64,000 nt of DNA, from NCBI RefSeq assembly GCF_013170705.1, contig NZ_CP033334.1, positions 4,069,501 to 4,133,500 of the forward strand. Reading direction: 5' to 3'. Within the stretch, counting starts at the first letter, position 1; every line of letters starts with the position of its first letter. The stretch is from Mesorhizobium loti. Lineage in GTDB: Bacteria > Pseudomonadota > Alphaproteobacteria > Rhizobiales > Rhizobiaceae. The position numbers and the translations under genes were made by a program. The notes beneath the pieces were generated by a model, which saw nothing but the letters and a program-made list of their open reading frames with translations, ran no database searches and was not told the DNA's origin. Positions 43,440 to 52,697 of the stretch are shown here, piece by piece.

Positions 43440-45659
43440 TCAGCCTCCAAAACGCATGGTTGCCGCCAACTTCAACGTTATGCCCGGCTCATAGACCGCA
43501 ACTGTCGTACTGCCGTTCAACGGGTTGGCGTATTTGACGTCGAACAGATTGTCGGCCCGGAAATCGACCTTCAGATTGTCCGTCGCCTGATAGCTGGCGA
43601 AGGCGTTGACCAGCGTATAGTCGGTGGCCACGGCATTGCCCTTCGGCTTGCCATTGTATTGCACTTCGCCGCCGACGGTCAGCTTGTCCTCGAGGAAACG
43701 CAGCCCAAGCTGGGCCGTGACCTGGGAGGACGGTATCGTGGCGAGGTCTGCTCGAACGCCCGCGTAGGAAATGGTGTGACCATTTGTTATCGAGGCAGAG
43801 AGGCCAGCATATCCCCAACCGGCGTCATAGACGCTTTCAAACTCGAAGCCGTTTATCTTGGCCTTGGCAAAATTCTGATACTGGTAGCAGATCGGGATGT
43901 AGCCGGGGTTGTTCATGAGCTGGTCCCAATCGACCGGGCAAGCGCTCGCTGGATTGGTAAAGGAAGCCCCGAAGGATGTACCCTCTATGTAGTCGTCCAC
44001 ATTGTTGTTGAAGTAGGCCGCCTTGATGCGAAGCGCGTCGCCGGCTTCAAGGATGTCATTCTGTTTGTAGTTGACGCCGAATTCCACGGTCTTGCCGGCC
44101 TCGGGCTTCAGGTTGGGATTGGGCAGGAACGGGAAAGTAACCCCCGCCGGATGGTTGCCGCTGATCAGCGTCTCGGTCAGCGATGGAGAGCGGTAGCCCT
44201 CAGCATAGGTGCCGTAGAACTGCAACCCCGACAGGCTTGGCGTGTCGAACGGCGTGACGCCGACGGTGATGCGCGGCGAAAGACGCTCACCTGACGTTTC
44301 ATGGGTGCCGTCCTTGAGGCTGTAGCTGTCGTAGCGCAGCCCGGCGATGACTTCGAGCCATTCCCAGGTGAGCTTGTCCTGAACGTAGGCTCCAGAGACG
44401 TTACGCTTTCCCGAAGGGGTGTAGAAACTGTCTCCGCCCGCGGTGCCGCCGGTTTTGACGTCATCATTGACCCAATCGCCGCCATAGGTCAGTTCGTGCG
44501 CCACGCCCCTAGTCTCGAATCTCGATGTATTCCAGATGTCTATCGCCGTCGTGCCGACGTCGAATGTCGATGTCGATCCAGCCGGAAGGATTATGGAATC
44601 GCCCGTGGTGGGATCGAATCGGCTGAGAGGAACAAGGCTGGTCAGGCCGAGATTGGTCTTGTTGTAGGAGGTGTTGATGTGGAGATCGAGCCAGCTCTTG
44701 TCTTCGTCGGTAATGTTGTAGCGAGCCGTGAAAGTGTTGGATTTCAGATCCGCATCGTTGGTCGGCACGCCGCCGCTGATCTCGCTCCAGCCGTCGCTTG
44801 AGCCGACCCAGCCCAGTTTCAGCTCGCTGTTGTCGGTCGGGCGGATGGTGGTCTTGAGCAGGCCGCTCAGCACGTCGAAGCCGGTGCCCTTGACGGTGTC
44901 GCCGCCGCCATCCTTGTAGTCGTCATAGTCGCGGTAGACGATGTTGCCCAACACATCCCAATTCTCGTTGAGACGATAGGCGCCGGTGGCACTGGTGGTC
45001 CAGCCCTTGCCGTTGCTCTCGTAACGTCCGGTGATGGAGCCGGCCCACGTCTCTTCGGGCTTGAGAAAATCCGAGGCATCCTTTGTGTCGAAGAAGACGA
45101 CACCGCCAATGGCGCCCGAACCGTAGGTGTTCGCGACAGGACCACGGATCACATCGACCGATTTGACGAGCTCGGGATCGATATAGAAGGTCGACTGCGT
45201 GCCGTGGTCGGACCGCTGGAAATCCTGGCGTGCGCCGTCGACGATAACCGCGACACGGCCAAAATCCTGCAAGCCGCGGATGTTGATGCTGGTGCTGACA
45301 CGCCTGGCGTCGGCCTGCGCGGCGACACCGGGCACGCCGAGCAGCATCTCGTTCGGCGTCGTCGCCATGCGACGGTCCAGCTGTTCCTGATCGATATGGC
45401 TGGCCGAGGCCAGTGATTCGATCGCTGTTTCGCCGGTGCGGCTGAGCACCAGGATCTTGTCGAGCAGCGTCGCGCCCGCGGGTGCTGCTTTTTCCTGGTC
45501 AGCCTTCTTCGACTGATCCGTTTGATCGCCCGCCGGCTGCGTTGCCTGTTGGGCGTAGGCTGCTGGCGCGGACAGGGCGATGACCGCCACGCTTGCCAAC
45601 AAAGCCGCCATGCCGCTCGCCGCCGACCGGCCGCGCGATTCCCAGTTCACCAACCCCAT
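43440..45659 (-). CDS. hmuR: TonB-dependent heme receptor
   Basis: A 739-residue outer-membrane receptor with a signal peptide (AALLASVAVIALSAPAAYA). The plug domain (about 80-190) includes INIRGLQDFGRVAVIVDGARQ and VIRGPVANTYGSGAIGG. The beta-barrel ends in AATMRFGG. The heme-receptor signature is present in a changed form: GYRSPSLTE in place of FRAP, then NPNLKPE. The start at 45659 has GGAG eight bases upstream; an in-frame ATG at 45686 is possible. It is divergent from hmuP over a short, dyad-containing region. Confidence 0.92.
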   Translation of the reverse strand: MGLVNWESRGRSAASGMAALLASVAVIALSAPAAYAQQATQPAGDQTDQSKKADQEKAAPAGATLLDKILVLSRTGETAIESLASASHIDQEQLDRRMATTPNEMLLGVPGVAAQADARRVSTSINIRGLQDFGRVAVIVDGARQDFQRSDHGTQSTFYIDPELVKSVDVIRGPVANTYGSGAIGGVVFFDTKDASDFLKPEETWAGSITGRYESNGKGWTTSATGAYRLNENWDVLGNIVYRDYDDYKDGGGDTVKGTGFDVLSGLLKTTIRPTDNSELKLGWVGSSDGWSEISGGVPTNDADLKSNTFTARYNITDEDKSWLDLHINTSYNKTNLGLTSLVPLSRFDPTTGDSIILPAGSTSTFDVGTTAIDIWNTSRFETRGVAHELTYGGDWVNDDVKTGGTAGGDSFYTPSGKRNVSGAYVQDKLTWEWLEVIAGLRYDSYSLKDGTHETSGERLSPRITVGVTPFDTPSLSGLQFYGTYAEGYRSPSLTETLISGNHPAGVTFPFLPNPNLKPEAGKTVEFGVNYKQNDILEAGDALRIKAAYFNNNVDDYIEGTSFGASFTNPASACPVDWDQLMNNPGYIPICYQYQNFAKAKINGFEFESVYDAGWGYAGLSASITNGHTISYAGVRADLATIPSSQVTAQLGLRFLEDKLTVGGEVQYNGKPKGNAVATDYTLVNAFASYQATDNLKVDFRADNLFDVKYANPLNGSTTVAVYEPGITLKLAATMRFGG

Positions 45660-45740
45660 GCCCCAACTCCAAATTCCAGGTTTCATGCTGGCTGGCCCGG
45701 GGCTGGCTGGCATTTTTCATCGTGTCCGGCGTGTTAAATG

Positions 45741-45795
45741 TTGACTCATTTGCTCCGGTATTGCACTGACTAATAAACATGATTATTCGAGTCAA
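45741..45795. promoter_or_regulatory. Dyad operator between the divergent heme operons
   Basis: TGACTAATAA (45767-45776) and TTATT-cg-AGTCA (45783-45794) form an AT-rich dyad. A further TTGACTC at 45741 mirrors the GAGTCAA at 45789-45795. Its TGA/TCA ends and place between hmuR and hmuP suggest an iron- or heme-response site (RirA, Irr or HmuP), and TTGACT can serve as a -35 box in both directions. Confidence 0.55.
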
Positions 45796-45858
45796 GAAAT
45801 GAATCGGCAATATGCAACGCCTAGCCAGATGCCCGGCACAGGAAAGGGATCGACCCAG

Positions 45859-46065
45859 ATGAACACGCACAATCCCAACGATTTTCGTTATCGCGTCCGG
45901 CGTTCCGATGATGCCTCCACCCGCTTCGACCGGATCCCGCTGGCCGTGCGAACGCTGTCGAGCAACACGCTGTTCCAGGGCGAGCACGAGATCGGCATCG
46001 AGCATCATGGTGCGCTCTACCGGCTGAAGATCACCCGGCAGGGCAAGCTCATTCTCAACAAGTAA
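45859..46065 (+). CDS. hmuP: Hemin uptake protein HmuP (HemP family)
   Basis: A 68-residue protein with the HemP/HmuP end motif: VRTLSSNTLFQGEHEIGIEHHGALYRLKITRQGKLILNK. In Bradyrhizobium HmuP is needed to activate the divergent hmuR promoter. The gene leads the hmuPSTUV operon here. Start at 45859 is favoured by GAAAGGGA upstream; the frame is open to 45799. Confidence 0.9.
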   Translation: MNTHNPNDFRYRVRRSDDASTRFDRIPLAVRTLSSNTLFQGEHEIGIEHHGALYRLKITRQGKLILNK

Positions 46066-46086
46066 AAAGGTATCAGGGGTTAAGAC

Positions 46087-47148
46087 ATGGACCAGCGCGT
46101 AAAACCCGCCCCGCATGAAATCCGGCGGGCACGGACCGACAATCCGAAAGCGCGCGAGCGTGACCTGGCGGCCCAGCTCGGCATTTCGGAGGCCGAACTG
46201 GTGGCCGCGCATTGCGGCGACGGCGTCGTGCGCGTCGAGCCGCGCGTCAACGATCTTCTGACCGGCCTCGAGGCCGTCGGCGAGGTTATGGCGCTGACAC
46301 GTAACGAAAGCGCGGTGCACGAAAAGATCGGCGTCTATGACAAGGTGGTTACCGGCAACCACAATGCCATGGTGCTTGGCGAGAACATCGACCTGCGCAT
46401 CTTCCCGAAAGTCTGGGCGCATGGCTTCGCTGTGGAAAAGCGTGACGGCGAAGAGATCCGCCGCAGCCTGCAGTTCTTCGACGCGGCGGGCGAGGCGGTG
46501 CACAAGGTGCATCTGCGTCCGGCTTCCAGCCTCTACGCCTACCAGAAGCTGGTCGCCGCTCTGGCATCGTCGAACCAGGAGCCGACGATCGATATTTCGG
46601 GGCCAATCCCCGATGATGAGAGCGAGGCCGAAGCAACCACCGCCAATCTTGACGACCTGCGCGACCGCTGGAGTCGGCTGACCGATGTGCACCAGTTCTT
46701 CGGCATGCTGAAGACACTGAAGCTCAGCCGCCGCCAGGCAGTTCGCATGGTCGGAACGGACTATGCCTGGCTGCTCGACAATGACGCGGTCCGCGCCATG
46801 TTCCATCACGCTTCCGAAGGCGAGATGCCGATCATGTGCTTTGTCGGCAACCGCGGCTGCATCCAGATCCATTCCGGACCGGTCAGGTCGATCAAGCCGA
46901 TGGGGCCGTGGATCAATGTGCTCGACGAGACCTTCCATCTGCATCTGCGCACCGACCACATCCATGAAGTCTGGGCGGTGCGCAAGCCGACCAAGGATGG
47001 CCATGTCACCTCGCTCGAGGTCTATGCCGCCGACGGCGAGATGATCATCCAGTTCTTCGGCAAGCGCCATGAAGGCGAAAGCGAGCGCGACGATTGGCGA
47101 TTCCTGGCAGAAAATCTGCCGCGTATCCCAAATCCGACAGCAGCCTGA
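46087..47148 (+). CDS. hmuS: Hemin-degrading factor HmuS
   Basis: A 353-residue cytoplasmic heme-binding protein of the HmuS/ChuS family. Two tandem halves of similar fold are seen (about 20-185 and 200-345): ENIDLRIFPKVWAHGFAVEK and GNRGCIQIHSGPVRSIKPMGPWINVLDETFHLHLR. The latter holds the conserved histidines. It accepts heme from the ABC importer and stores or degrades it. AGGGG precedes the ATG. Confidence 0.93.
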   Translation: MDQRVKPAPHEIRRARTDNPKARERDLAAQLGISEAELVAAHCGDGVVRVEPRVNDLLTGLEAVGEVMALTRNESAVHEKIGVYDKVVTGNHNAMVLGENIDLRIFPKVWAHGFAVEKRDGEEIRRSLQFFDAAGEAVHKVHLRPASSLYAYQKLVAALASSNQEPTIDISGPIPDDESEAEATTANLDDLRDRWSRLTDVHQFFGMLKTLKLSRRQAVRMVGTDYAWLLDNDAVRAMFHHASEGEMPIMCFVGNRGCIQIHSGPVRSIKPMGPWINVLDETFHLHLRTDHIHEVWAVRKPTKDGHVTSLEVYAADGEMIIQFFGKRHEGESERDDWRFLAENLPRIPNPTAA

Positions 47149-47159
47149 GGAGAACGACA

Positions 47160-48050
47160 ATGGGCTGTTTTTCCAGGATCGTCGCCGGCCCGATGGTCGG
47201 CCTTGCCTTGGCTTTTACCGCGCTGCAACCGGCTGATGCCGCCGAGGGCGTTTCCGTTTTCTCCGATCCGTCGAAGATCGCCGCCATAGGCGGCTCGATC
47301 ACGGAAATCGTCTATGCGCTTGGCGAGGAGAAGCATCTGGTGGCGCGCGATTCCACCAGCCGATATCCAAAGGCGGTGCTCGACCTGCCCGATGTCGGCT
47401 ATATGCGCGCGCTGTCGCCGGAGGGCGTGCTGTCGGTCAATCCGACCGGCATCCTGGCGTTGCAGGGCAGCGGTCCCAAGGAAGCGGTCGACGTGCTGAA
47501 GAAGACGAGCATCCCCTTCATCGAAGTGCCTGAACATTATAGCCGTGAGGGCATCCTGGAGAAGGTCCGTATCATCGGCAAGGCGCTGGGGGCCGACGCC
47601 AAGGCCGAGGTGCTCGCCAGGGACCTCGATGACAGGCTGACATCAGCCGAAAAGCAGACTGCCTCGATCAAGGAACGCAAGCGGGTCCTGTTCGTGCTGT
47701 CGGTCCAGGGCGGCAAGATCCTGGCGGCCGGCAGCGAAACCGCGGCCGACGGCATGGTCAGGCTGGCCGGCGGCGTCAATGCCGTCGAAGGCTTTTCCGG
47801 CTACAAGCAGATGTCCGACGAGGCGATCATCACCGCCAGGCCGGATGTGATCCTGATGATGAGCAATGCCGGGCCGCCGGTATCGGACGATGAATTGTTC
47901 GGCAATCCGTCCGTCGCCTCGACGCCGGCAGGTGCCGCCCGCAAATTGATCCGCATCGATGGCGCTTATCTGCTCGGCTTCGGGCCGCGTACGGCCGACG
48001 CCATCCACGACCTCGCCGTCTCGCTCTATGGCGGGCAGGTCACGGACTGA
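47160..48050 (+). CDS. hmuT: Heme ABC transporter substrate-binding protein HmuT
   Basis: A 296-residue periplasmic protein of the cluster A-III (FecB-like) family with a signal peptide (AGPMVGLALAFTALQPADA). It starts with AAIGGSITEIVYALGEEKHLVARDSTSRYP, includes LQGSGPKEAVDVL, and ends with RTADAIHDLAVSLY. It delivers heme to HmuUV. GAGGAG lies before the ATG, 11 bases after hmuS. Confidence 0.93.
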   Translation: MGCFSRIVAGPMVGLALAFTALQPADAAEGVSVFSDPSKIAAIGGSITEIVYALGEEKHLVARDSTSRYPKAVLDLPDVGYMRALSPEGVLSVNPTGILALQGSGPKEAVDVLKKTSIPFIEVPEHYSREGILEKVRIIGKALGADAKAEVLARDLDDRLTSAEKQTASIKERKRVLFVLSVQGGKILAAGSETAADGMVRLAGGVNAVEGFSGYKQMSDEAIITARPDVILMMSNAGPPVSDDELFGNPSVASTPAGAARKLIRIDGAYLLGFGPRTADAIHDLAVSLYGGQVTD

Positions 48051-48052
48051 GC

Positions 48053-49162
48053 GTGCGCATCATGGTCGATCAATCGATCGCCGGCCCGGTGAAGGCGATG
48101 AGTGTATCCGAAGGCGATCGCTCGGGCCGCGCCCGTATCGTCATCGTGCTGCTGTGCCTCGGGCTCGCCGCCGCCGTATTTCTATCGCTTACGTCAGGCG
48201 CATCGGACGCATCGGCCGTCAATGTCATCAGGGACTGGCTGTCCGGAGCTGTTCCATTTGATGCGGCGCTGAGCGCGCGTGACAGCCTGATCGTCTACGA
48301 TATCCGACTGCCGCGCATCATCCTCGGTATACTGGTCGGCGCGGCGCTCGCGGTCTCGGGTGCCGTCATGCAGGGGCTGTTCCGCAATCCGCTGGCCGAT
48401 CCCGGCCTGATCGGCGTTTCGGCCGGCTCCAGCCTCGGCGCCGTGGCCATTATCGTGCTTGGCGCCACCATTCTGGCGCCGGTAACGGCTTTGTTCGGCA
48501 CGCTTGCCCTGCCGATGGCGGCGTTCTTCGGCGGTCTCGCCACGACCCTGGTGCTCTACCAGGTCGCCACGCGGCGCGGGCAGACCTCGGTAGCCACCAT
48601 GCTGCTCGCCGGCATCGCGCTGGCAGCGCTTGCCATGGCGCTGACCGGCATCCTCATCTTCATGGCTGACGATCGTCAGTTGCGGGACTTGACCTTCTGG
48701 TCGCTGGGATCCCTTGGCGGCGCAACCTGGGCGAAGATCGCGTCCGTCGGGCCGATCATCATATTGGCTCTGGCGGCAATGCCTTTCCTGGCGCGGGGTC
48801 TCAACGCCCTGGCGCTTGGCGAGGCGACCGCCGGCCATCTCGGCATACCCGTCCAGCGGTTGAAATACACCGCCATCATCGGTGTCTCGGCGGCGGTCGG
48901 TGCGTCCGTCGCCGTCAGCGGCGGCATCGGCTTCGTCGGCATCGTCGTGCCGCATCTGCTGCGCCTGCTGATCGGCCCAGACAATCGTTATCTTTTGCCG
49001 GCCTCGGCACTGCTTGGGGCCTCGCTGCTGCTGCTTGCCGATGCCGTCGCACGTACCATCGTGGCGCCGGCGGAACTGCCGATCGGCATTGTCACCGCGG
49101 TCGCCGGCGCGCCGTTCTTCCTATGGATCCTGCTGCGCAAGCGAGGCGTCGTTGACCTGTGA
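48053..49162 (+). CDS. hmuU: Heme ABC transporter permease HmuU
   Basis: A 369-residue FecCD-type permease with about ten helices. Typical parts are IRLPRIILGILVGAALAVSGAVMQGLFRNPLADPGLIGVSAGSSLG and GIGFVGIVVPHLLRLLIGPDNRYLLPASALLGA. It forms the inner-membrane channel for heme with HmuV. The start is a GTG two bases after hmuT; the ATG at 48062 or 48098 could be used instead. Confidence 0.92.
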   Translation: MRIMVDQSIAGPVKAMSVSEGDRSGRARIVIVLLCLGLAAAVFLSLTSGASDASAVNVIRDWLSGAVPFDAALSARDSLIVYDIRLPRIILGILVGAALAVSGAVMQGLFRNPLADPGLIGVSAGSSLGAVAIIVLGATILAPVTALFGTLALPMAAFFGGLATTLVLYQVATRRGQTSVATMLLAGIALAALAMALTGILIFMADDRQLRDLTFWSLGSLGGATWAKIASVGPIIILALAAMPFLARGLNALALGEATAGHLGIPVQRLKYTAIIGVSAAVGASVAVSGGIGFVGIVVPHLLRLLIGPDNRYLLPASALLGASLLLLADAVARTIVAPAELPIGIVTAVAGAPFFLWILLRKRGVVDL

Positions 49163-49185
49163 AGTTCGGGATTTGTGAGGCTGGG

Positions 49186-49977
49186 ATGATCGAGGCAAGG
49201 GATGTTTCGGTTGATATCGCCGGCAAACGTATCGTCGGCGGTGTCGATTTCGATGCGCGACCCGGCGAAATCGCGGCAATCGTCGGCCCCAACGGCTCGG
49301 GCAAGACGACCTTCCTGAAGGCGTTGTCCGGCGAGCTTGCCCATACCGGGCGCGTCGCCCTCAACGGCCGCGACCTTGCGGCGATGAAGCCGGTCGAGAT
49401 TGCCGTCCATCGCGCGGTCCTGCCACAGGCGACGACGCTGTCGTTTCCATTCACCGTGCGCGAGGTGGTCAAGCTCGGGCTTGTCGGCGGCCGCTCGGGT
49501 GCCTTGCCTGGCGAGGATGCGCGGCTGCCGGAACGGGCGTTGGCACGCGTCGACCTCGACGGTTTCGCGGGGCGGTTCTACCAGGAGCTTTCGGGCGGCG
49601 AGCAGCAGCGCGTCCAGCTTGCGCGCGTGCTGTGCCAGGTCTGGGCACCGGTGCTCGACGGCAAGCCGCGCTACCTGTTCCTCGACGAGCCTGTTTCCAG
49701 CCTCGACATCAAGCACCAGCTGATCATCATGAACATCGCCCGTGACTTCGCCAGAAGGGGAGGCGGCGTGGTCGCCATCCTGCACGACCTCAACCTGACG
49801 GCCATGTATGCCGACCGCATCTTCGTCATGCATCTCGGCCGGCTGGCCGCGACCGGCTCGCCGCAAGAGGTGCTGAGCGACGATTTGATCGAAAAAGTGT
49901 TCGATTGCCGGCTCAGGGTCGGTGTGTTGCCAGCCGGCAATATGCCGTTCGTGCTGCCGCAATCCTCGGTCGGTTGA
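49186..49977 (+). CDS. hmuV: Heme ABC transporter ATPase HmuV
   Basis: A 263-residue ABC ATPase. The Walker A is GPNGSGKTT, the signature LSGGEQQRVQLARVL, the Walker B LFLDEP and the switch histidine is in AILHDLNLTAMYADR. RVALNGRDLAAMKP and the C-terminus match HmuV/FecE. It is the last gene of the heme operon. The ATG at 49186 has GAGG about nine bases upstream. Confidence 0.93.
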   Translation: MIEARDVSVDIAGKRIVGGVDFDARPGEIAAIVGPNGSGKTTFLKALSGELAHTGRVALNGRDLAAMKPVEIAVHRAVLPQATTLSFPFTVREVVKLGLVGGRSGALPGEDARLPERALARVDLDGFAGRFYQELSGGEQQRVQLARVLCQVWAPVLDGKPRYLFLDEPVSSLDIKHQLIIMNIARDFARRGGGVVAILHDLNLTAMYADRIFVMHLGRLAATGSPQEVLSDDLIEKVFDCRLRVGVLPAGNMPFVLPQSSVG

Positions 49978-50037
49978 TATTCAGGTGAGGCCGGCCTGCG
50001 AACGGTGGTTTCCTGCGCTTCCGGTACTCACGTACCC

Positions 50038-50499
50038 TCAGGCGGCCGGGGCGCGGCGTTCCAGCATGTCGATGCCAAGCAGGTTGCGCACATTCGGCCT
50101 TGCCGCCACCATATCGGCGATCGTGTAGCGGGAAAGCACGGCGAAGAAGGCGTTGAGCGCCTCGCGCAGCGCTGAATTCAACGCGCAGCTGTCGACCAGC
50201 GGGCACTCGGCCGCATCGTTCTCGAAGCATTCGGCCATGGCGAAGCTTTCCTCGGTGACGCGCACGACGTCAAAGAGGCTGATCGCCTCGGCGGCACGGC
50301 CAAGCCGGACACCGCCATTGCGGCCGCGCACGGTCTCGACCAGGCCATGCTCGACCAGCGGCTGCAGGATCTTGAACAGGAAAAGTTCCGAAACGGAGTA
50401 GGCGGTCGCGATTTCGGGAATGCGGCTCAACCGGTCATTGTTGGCGGCACAATACATCAGGATACGCATGGCATAGTTGGTCTGGCGGGTAAGCCGCAT
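50038..50499 (-). CDS. rirA: Iron-responsive regulator RirA (Rrf2 family)
   Basis: A 153-residue Rrf2 regulator. The helix-turn-helix is RIPEIATAYSVSELFLFKILQPLVEHG with the wing VRGRNGGVRLG. The iron-sulfur cysteines Cys91, Cys99 and Cys105 (CFENDAAECPLVDSC) are where they are in known RirA. It represses iron-uptake genes when iron is plentiful. It is convergent with hmuV, so it sits beside its likely targets. GAGG lies seven bases before the ATG. Confidence 0.95.
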   Translation of the reverse strand: MRLTRQTNYAMRILMYCAANNDRLSRIPEIATAYSVSELFLFKILQPLVEHGLVETVRGRNGGVRLGRAAEAISLFDVVRVTEESFAMAECFENDAAECPLVDSCALNSALREALNAFFAVLSRYTIADMVAARPNVRNLLGIDMLERRAPAA

Positions 50500-50620
50500 T
50501 TCGTCCTCGCTAGGCGCCGGCGTGGTGCGACCACGCCAGATTCCAGAACTTTGCCGACGCGGCTGTGACCCGGAATTTCGGAGTCGCCACACTGGCCTCG
50601 AGCGAATATGGCCTATACCT

Positions 50621-50633
50621 TGGAATAATTCCA
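50621..50633. promoter_or_regulatory. Perfect 13-bp palindrome upstream of rirA
   Basis: TGGAAT-A-ATTCCA lies about 120 bases before the rirA start. With flanks it reads TTGGAATAATTCCAG, resembling the Irr ICE-box theme (GAA-N3-TTC). Candidate iron-control site; not proven. Confidence 0.5.
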
Positions 50634-50750
50634 GACTAGCTTCGCGTTATAGATGAATATTCTCGTCAACTTTATGTGCGCAACCGGGCGGAACGCGGGG
50701 AAAACCGGTCGTCACGGGCATTTCGGCTGATGAAACCCTAGATAGGCCGG

Positions 50751-50826
50751 AGATCGACCAGTGGTCGACCAGAGACCGATCGGTGGTCGTCCAGAGATCG
50801 ACCAGCGGTTGACCAGAGATCGGCGA
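50751..50826. repeat. Degenerate tandem repeat before the DUF445 gene
   Basis: Two copies of a unit of about 44 bp begin at 50751 and 50795 with AGATCGACCAG-yGGT-yGACCAG. Inside are short palindromes such as GACCAGTGGTC (50756-50766). It may be an operator array for the gene that starts at 50841. Confidence 0.6.
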
Positions 50827-50840
50827 GGAGCAGTTCGTCC

Positions 50841-52136
50841 ATGTCACAATCGGCTTCGTCCCTGGCGCCTGTCCGTTTCGATGCCGATGCGGCAGCCAAG
50901 CTCTCGGCGCTGCGGCGGACCAAATTCATCGCCACGGCCGCGCTGGCGCTTTGCGTGTTGGTGTTCGCCCTGGCCAAGTCGTTCGAGAGCTCCTATCCAT
51001 GGCTGGGGTTCGTCGCCGCGTTCGCCGAGGCGGCGACCATTGGCGGCCTGGCCGACTGGTACGCGGTGGTGGCGCTGTTCAGGCGGCCGCTCGGGCTGCC
51101 GATCCCGCACACCGCCATCATCCCGGAAAACCAGAACCGCATCGCTGACAATCTCGGCCGCTTCATCGAGGCCAATTTCCTGGCGCCGGAGCCGGTGCGG
51201 GAAAAACTCGCCGAGGTGGATTTTGCCGCACTCGTCGCCGACTGGCTGACTGATGTCGAACGCGCCGCCGGCCTGTCGCGCTTCGTCGTGCGGCTGGTGC
51301 CACAGACGCTGGCCGCCGTCGAGCAATCCGGCCTGCGCGGCTTCGTCACCAGCCGCATGCTCGAACAGATCGAAAAGGTGCCGCTGGCGCCGCTGGCGGC
51401 GGAGCTCCTGTCGGCGCTCACCGACGACCGCCGCCACCAGAAACTGTTCGACGAGTTCATCAAGGTGGTCGGCCGCTTCCTCAATGATGAACAGGCGCTG
51501 GCGACGATGCGTGAGAAAATCCGCGAGGAATTGCCGTCGCTGTTCAACCTGTTCAGAGCCGACGCCTATCTTCTGAAGAAGATCGTCGCGTCTGCGAGCT
51601 CTCTGCTAGAGGAAGTGCGCGCCGATCCGGACCATCCAATGCGCGCCGAGTTCGACCGTTTCGCGCAAGGCTTCGTCGAACGGCTGCGGACGTCCAAGCA
51701 ATATGCAAAGCGTGCCGAGAAGATGAAACACGATTTCCTCGCCCGCCCCGAAGTCAGGGCGCTGGCCGGGGACATGTGGCAGAGCCTCAGCCTGTTCATC
51801 GAGCAGGACGCCAAGGCGCCGAATTCGGTGATCCGCGCGCATCTCGCCAACATGTTCGTCGAGGTCGGCCGCCATCTTGCCGGCGATGCGCGGATCCGGG
51901 CCGACATGAACCGGGGGTTCGTCGTGGCGCTGGCCTCCTTCGTCGAGAGCCAGAAGAGCGGCGTGTCGAAATTCATAGCCGACCAGGTCAAGCGCTGGGA
52001 CCTTGGCCAGCTGACGCGGCTGATCGAGATGAACATTGGCCGAGACCTGCAGTACATCCGCTTCAACGGCATGATCATCGGCGGGCTGGCGGGCATAGTG
52101 CTTTATACGATCGAGTTGCTGCTCCCGGTCAATTGA
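50841..52136 (+). CDS. DUF445 family membrane protein
   Basis: A 431-residue protein. Membrane segments are at the N-terminus (FIATAALALCVLVFALA and about 55-75) and at the very end (GMIIGGLAGIVLYTIELLLPVN). ALFRRPLGLPIPHTAIIPENQNRIADNLGRFIEANFL is the signature of DUF445 (YjiN-like). Between them lies a long helical region. Function is not known. GGAG lies before the ATG. Confidence 0.85.
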   Translation: MSQSASSLAPVRFDADAAAKLSALRRTKFIATAALALCVLVFALAKSFESSYPWLGFVAAFAEAATIGGLADWYAVVALFRRPLGLPIPHTAIIPENQNRIADNLGRFIEANFLAPEPVREKLAEVDFAALVADWLTDVERAAGLSRFVVRLVPQTLAAVEQSGLRGFVTSRMLEQIEKVPLAPLAAELLSALTDDRRHQKLFDEFIKVVGRFLNDEQALATMREKIREELPSLFNLFRADAYLLKKIVASASSLLEEVRADPDHPMRAEFDRFAQGFVERLRTSKQYAKRAEKMKHDFLARPEVRALAGDMWQSLSLFIEQDAKAPNSVIRAHLANMFVEVGRHLAGDARIRADMNRGFVVALASFVESQKSGVSKFIADQVKRWDLGQLTRLIEMNIGRDLQYIRFNGMIIGGLAGIVLYTIELLLPVN

Positions 52137-52232
52137 TTCCGCGTCCATCGCCATGCCTGTGTCCGAATGGACACGCGAGTGCTATTCTCCGACGAGGGCG
52201 CCCGCATCCGCGGCGACAGGGGAGAAGACGTC

Positions 52233-52661
52233 ATGGCAAAACAACCGGAATCCGATTCCTTCATGGACATGTTCGGCAAATTCGGCCGCGACCTGAAGGT
52301 GCCCAATGTCGATGTCGAGGCGATCCTCGCCCATCACCGCAAGAACCTGGAAGCGCTGGAGAAGGCGGCGCGAGCCAGCGCAGCCGGAGCGACCTCGCTG
52401 TTGTCAAGGCAACGCGAGATGCTGCAGGACACGTTGCGCGAGGTTGCCGACGTGGCGCAGGGCTACAGGGCGCCGGGCAATCCGCAGGAACTCATGGCCA
52501 AGCAGACGGAGTTCGCCAGGAAATCATTCGAGGCGGCGCTCAAGAATGCAGGCGAAGTGGCTGAATTGGCCCGGAAATCCGGCAGCGAATCGATCGACAT
52601 CCTGCGCGCGCGCATCAAGGAGGCGATGGAGGAAATCCGCGCCGGCTACGAGAAGAAGTAG
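52233..52661 (+). CDS. Phasin family protein
   Basis: A 142-residue all-helical, amphipathic protein: FMDMFGKFGRDLKVPNVDVEAILAHHRKNLEALEKA followed by repeated heptad-like helices. This is the phasin pattern. Phasins coat polyhydroxybutyrate granules in the cytoplasm. GGGGAGAAG precedes the ATG. No PHB synthase is nearby. Confidence 0.85.
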   Translation: MAKQPESDSFMDMFGKFGRDLKVPNVDVEAILAHHRKNLEALEKAARASAAGATSLLSRQREMLQDTLREVADVAQGYRAPGNPQELMAKQTEFARKSFEAALKNAGEVAELARKSGSESIDILRARIKEAMEEIRAGYEKK

Positions 52662-52662
52662 G

Positions 52663-52697
52663 TCCGCGTGGGCCGTTGTCCGCATTCTCCACGCGGA
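52663..52697 (+). terminator. Hairpin after the phasin gene
   Basis: TCCGCGTGG (52663-52671) pairs perfectly with CCACGCGGA (52689-52697). No T-run follows. Confidence 0.4.

Noticed and set aside
50751..50826. Possible CRISPR-like array
   Set aside because: Repeats are degenerate and directly adjoining, with no unique spacers and no cas genes.
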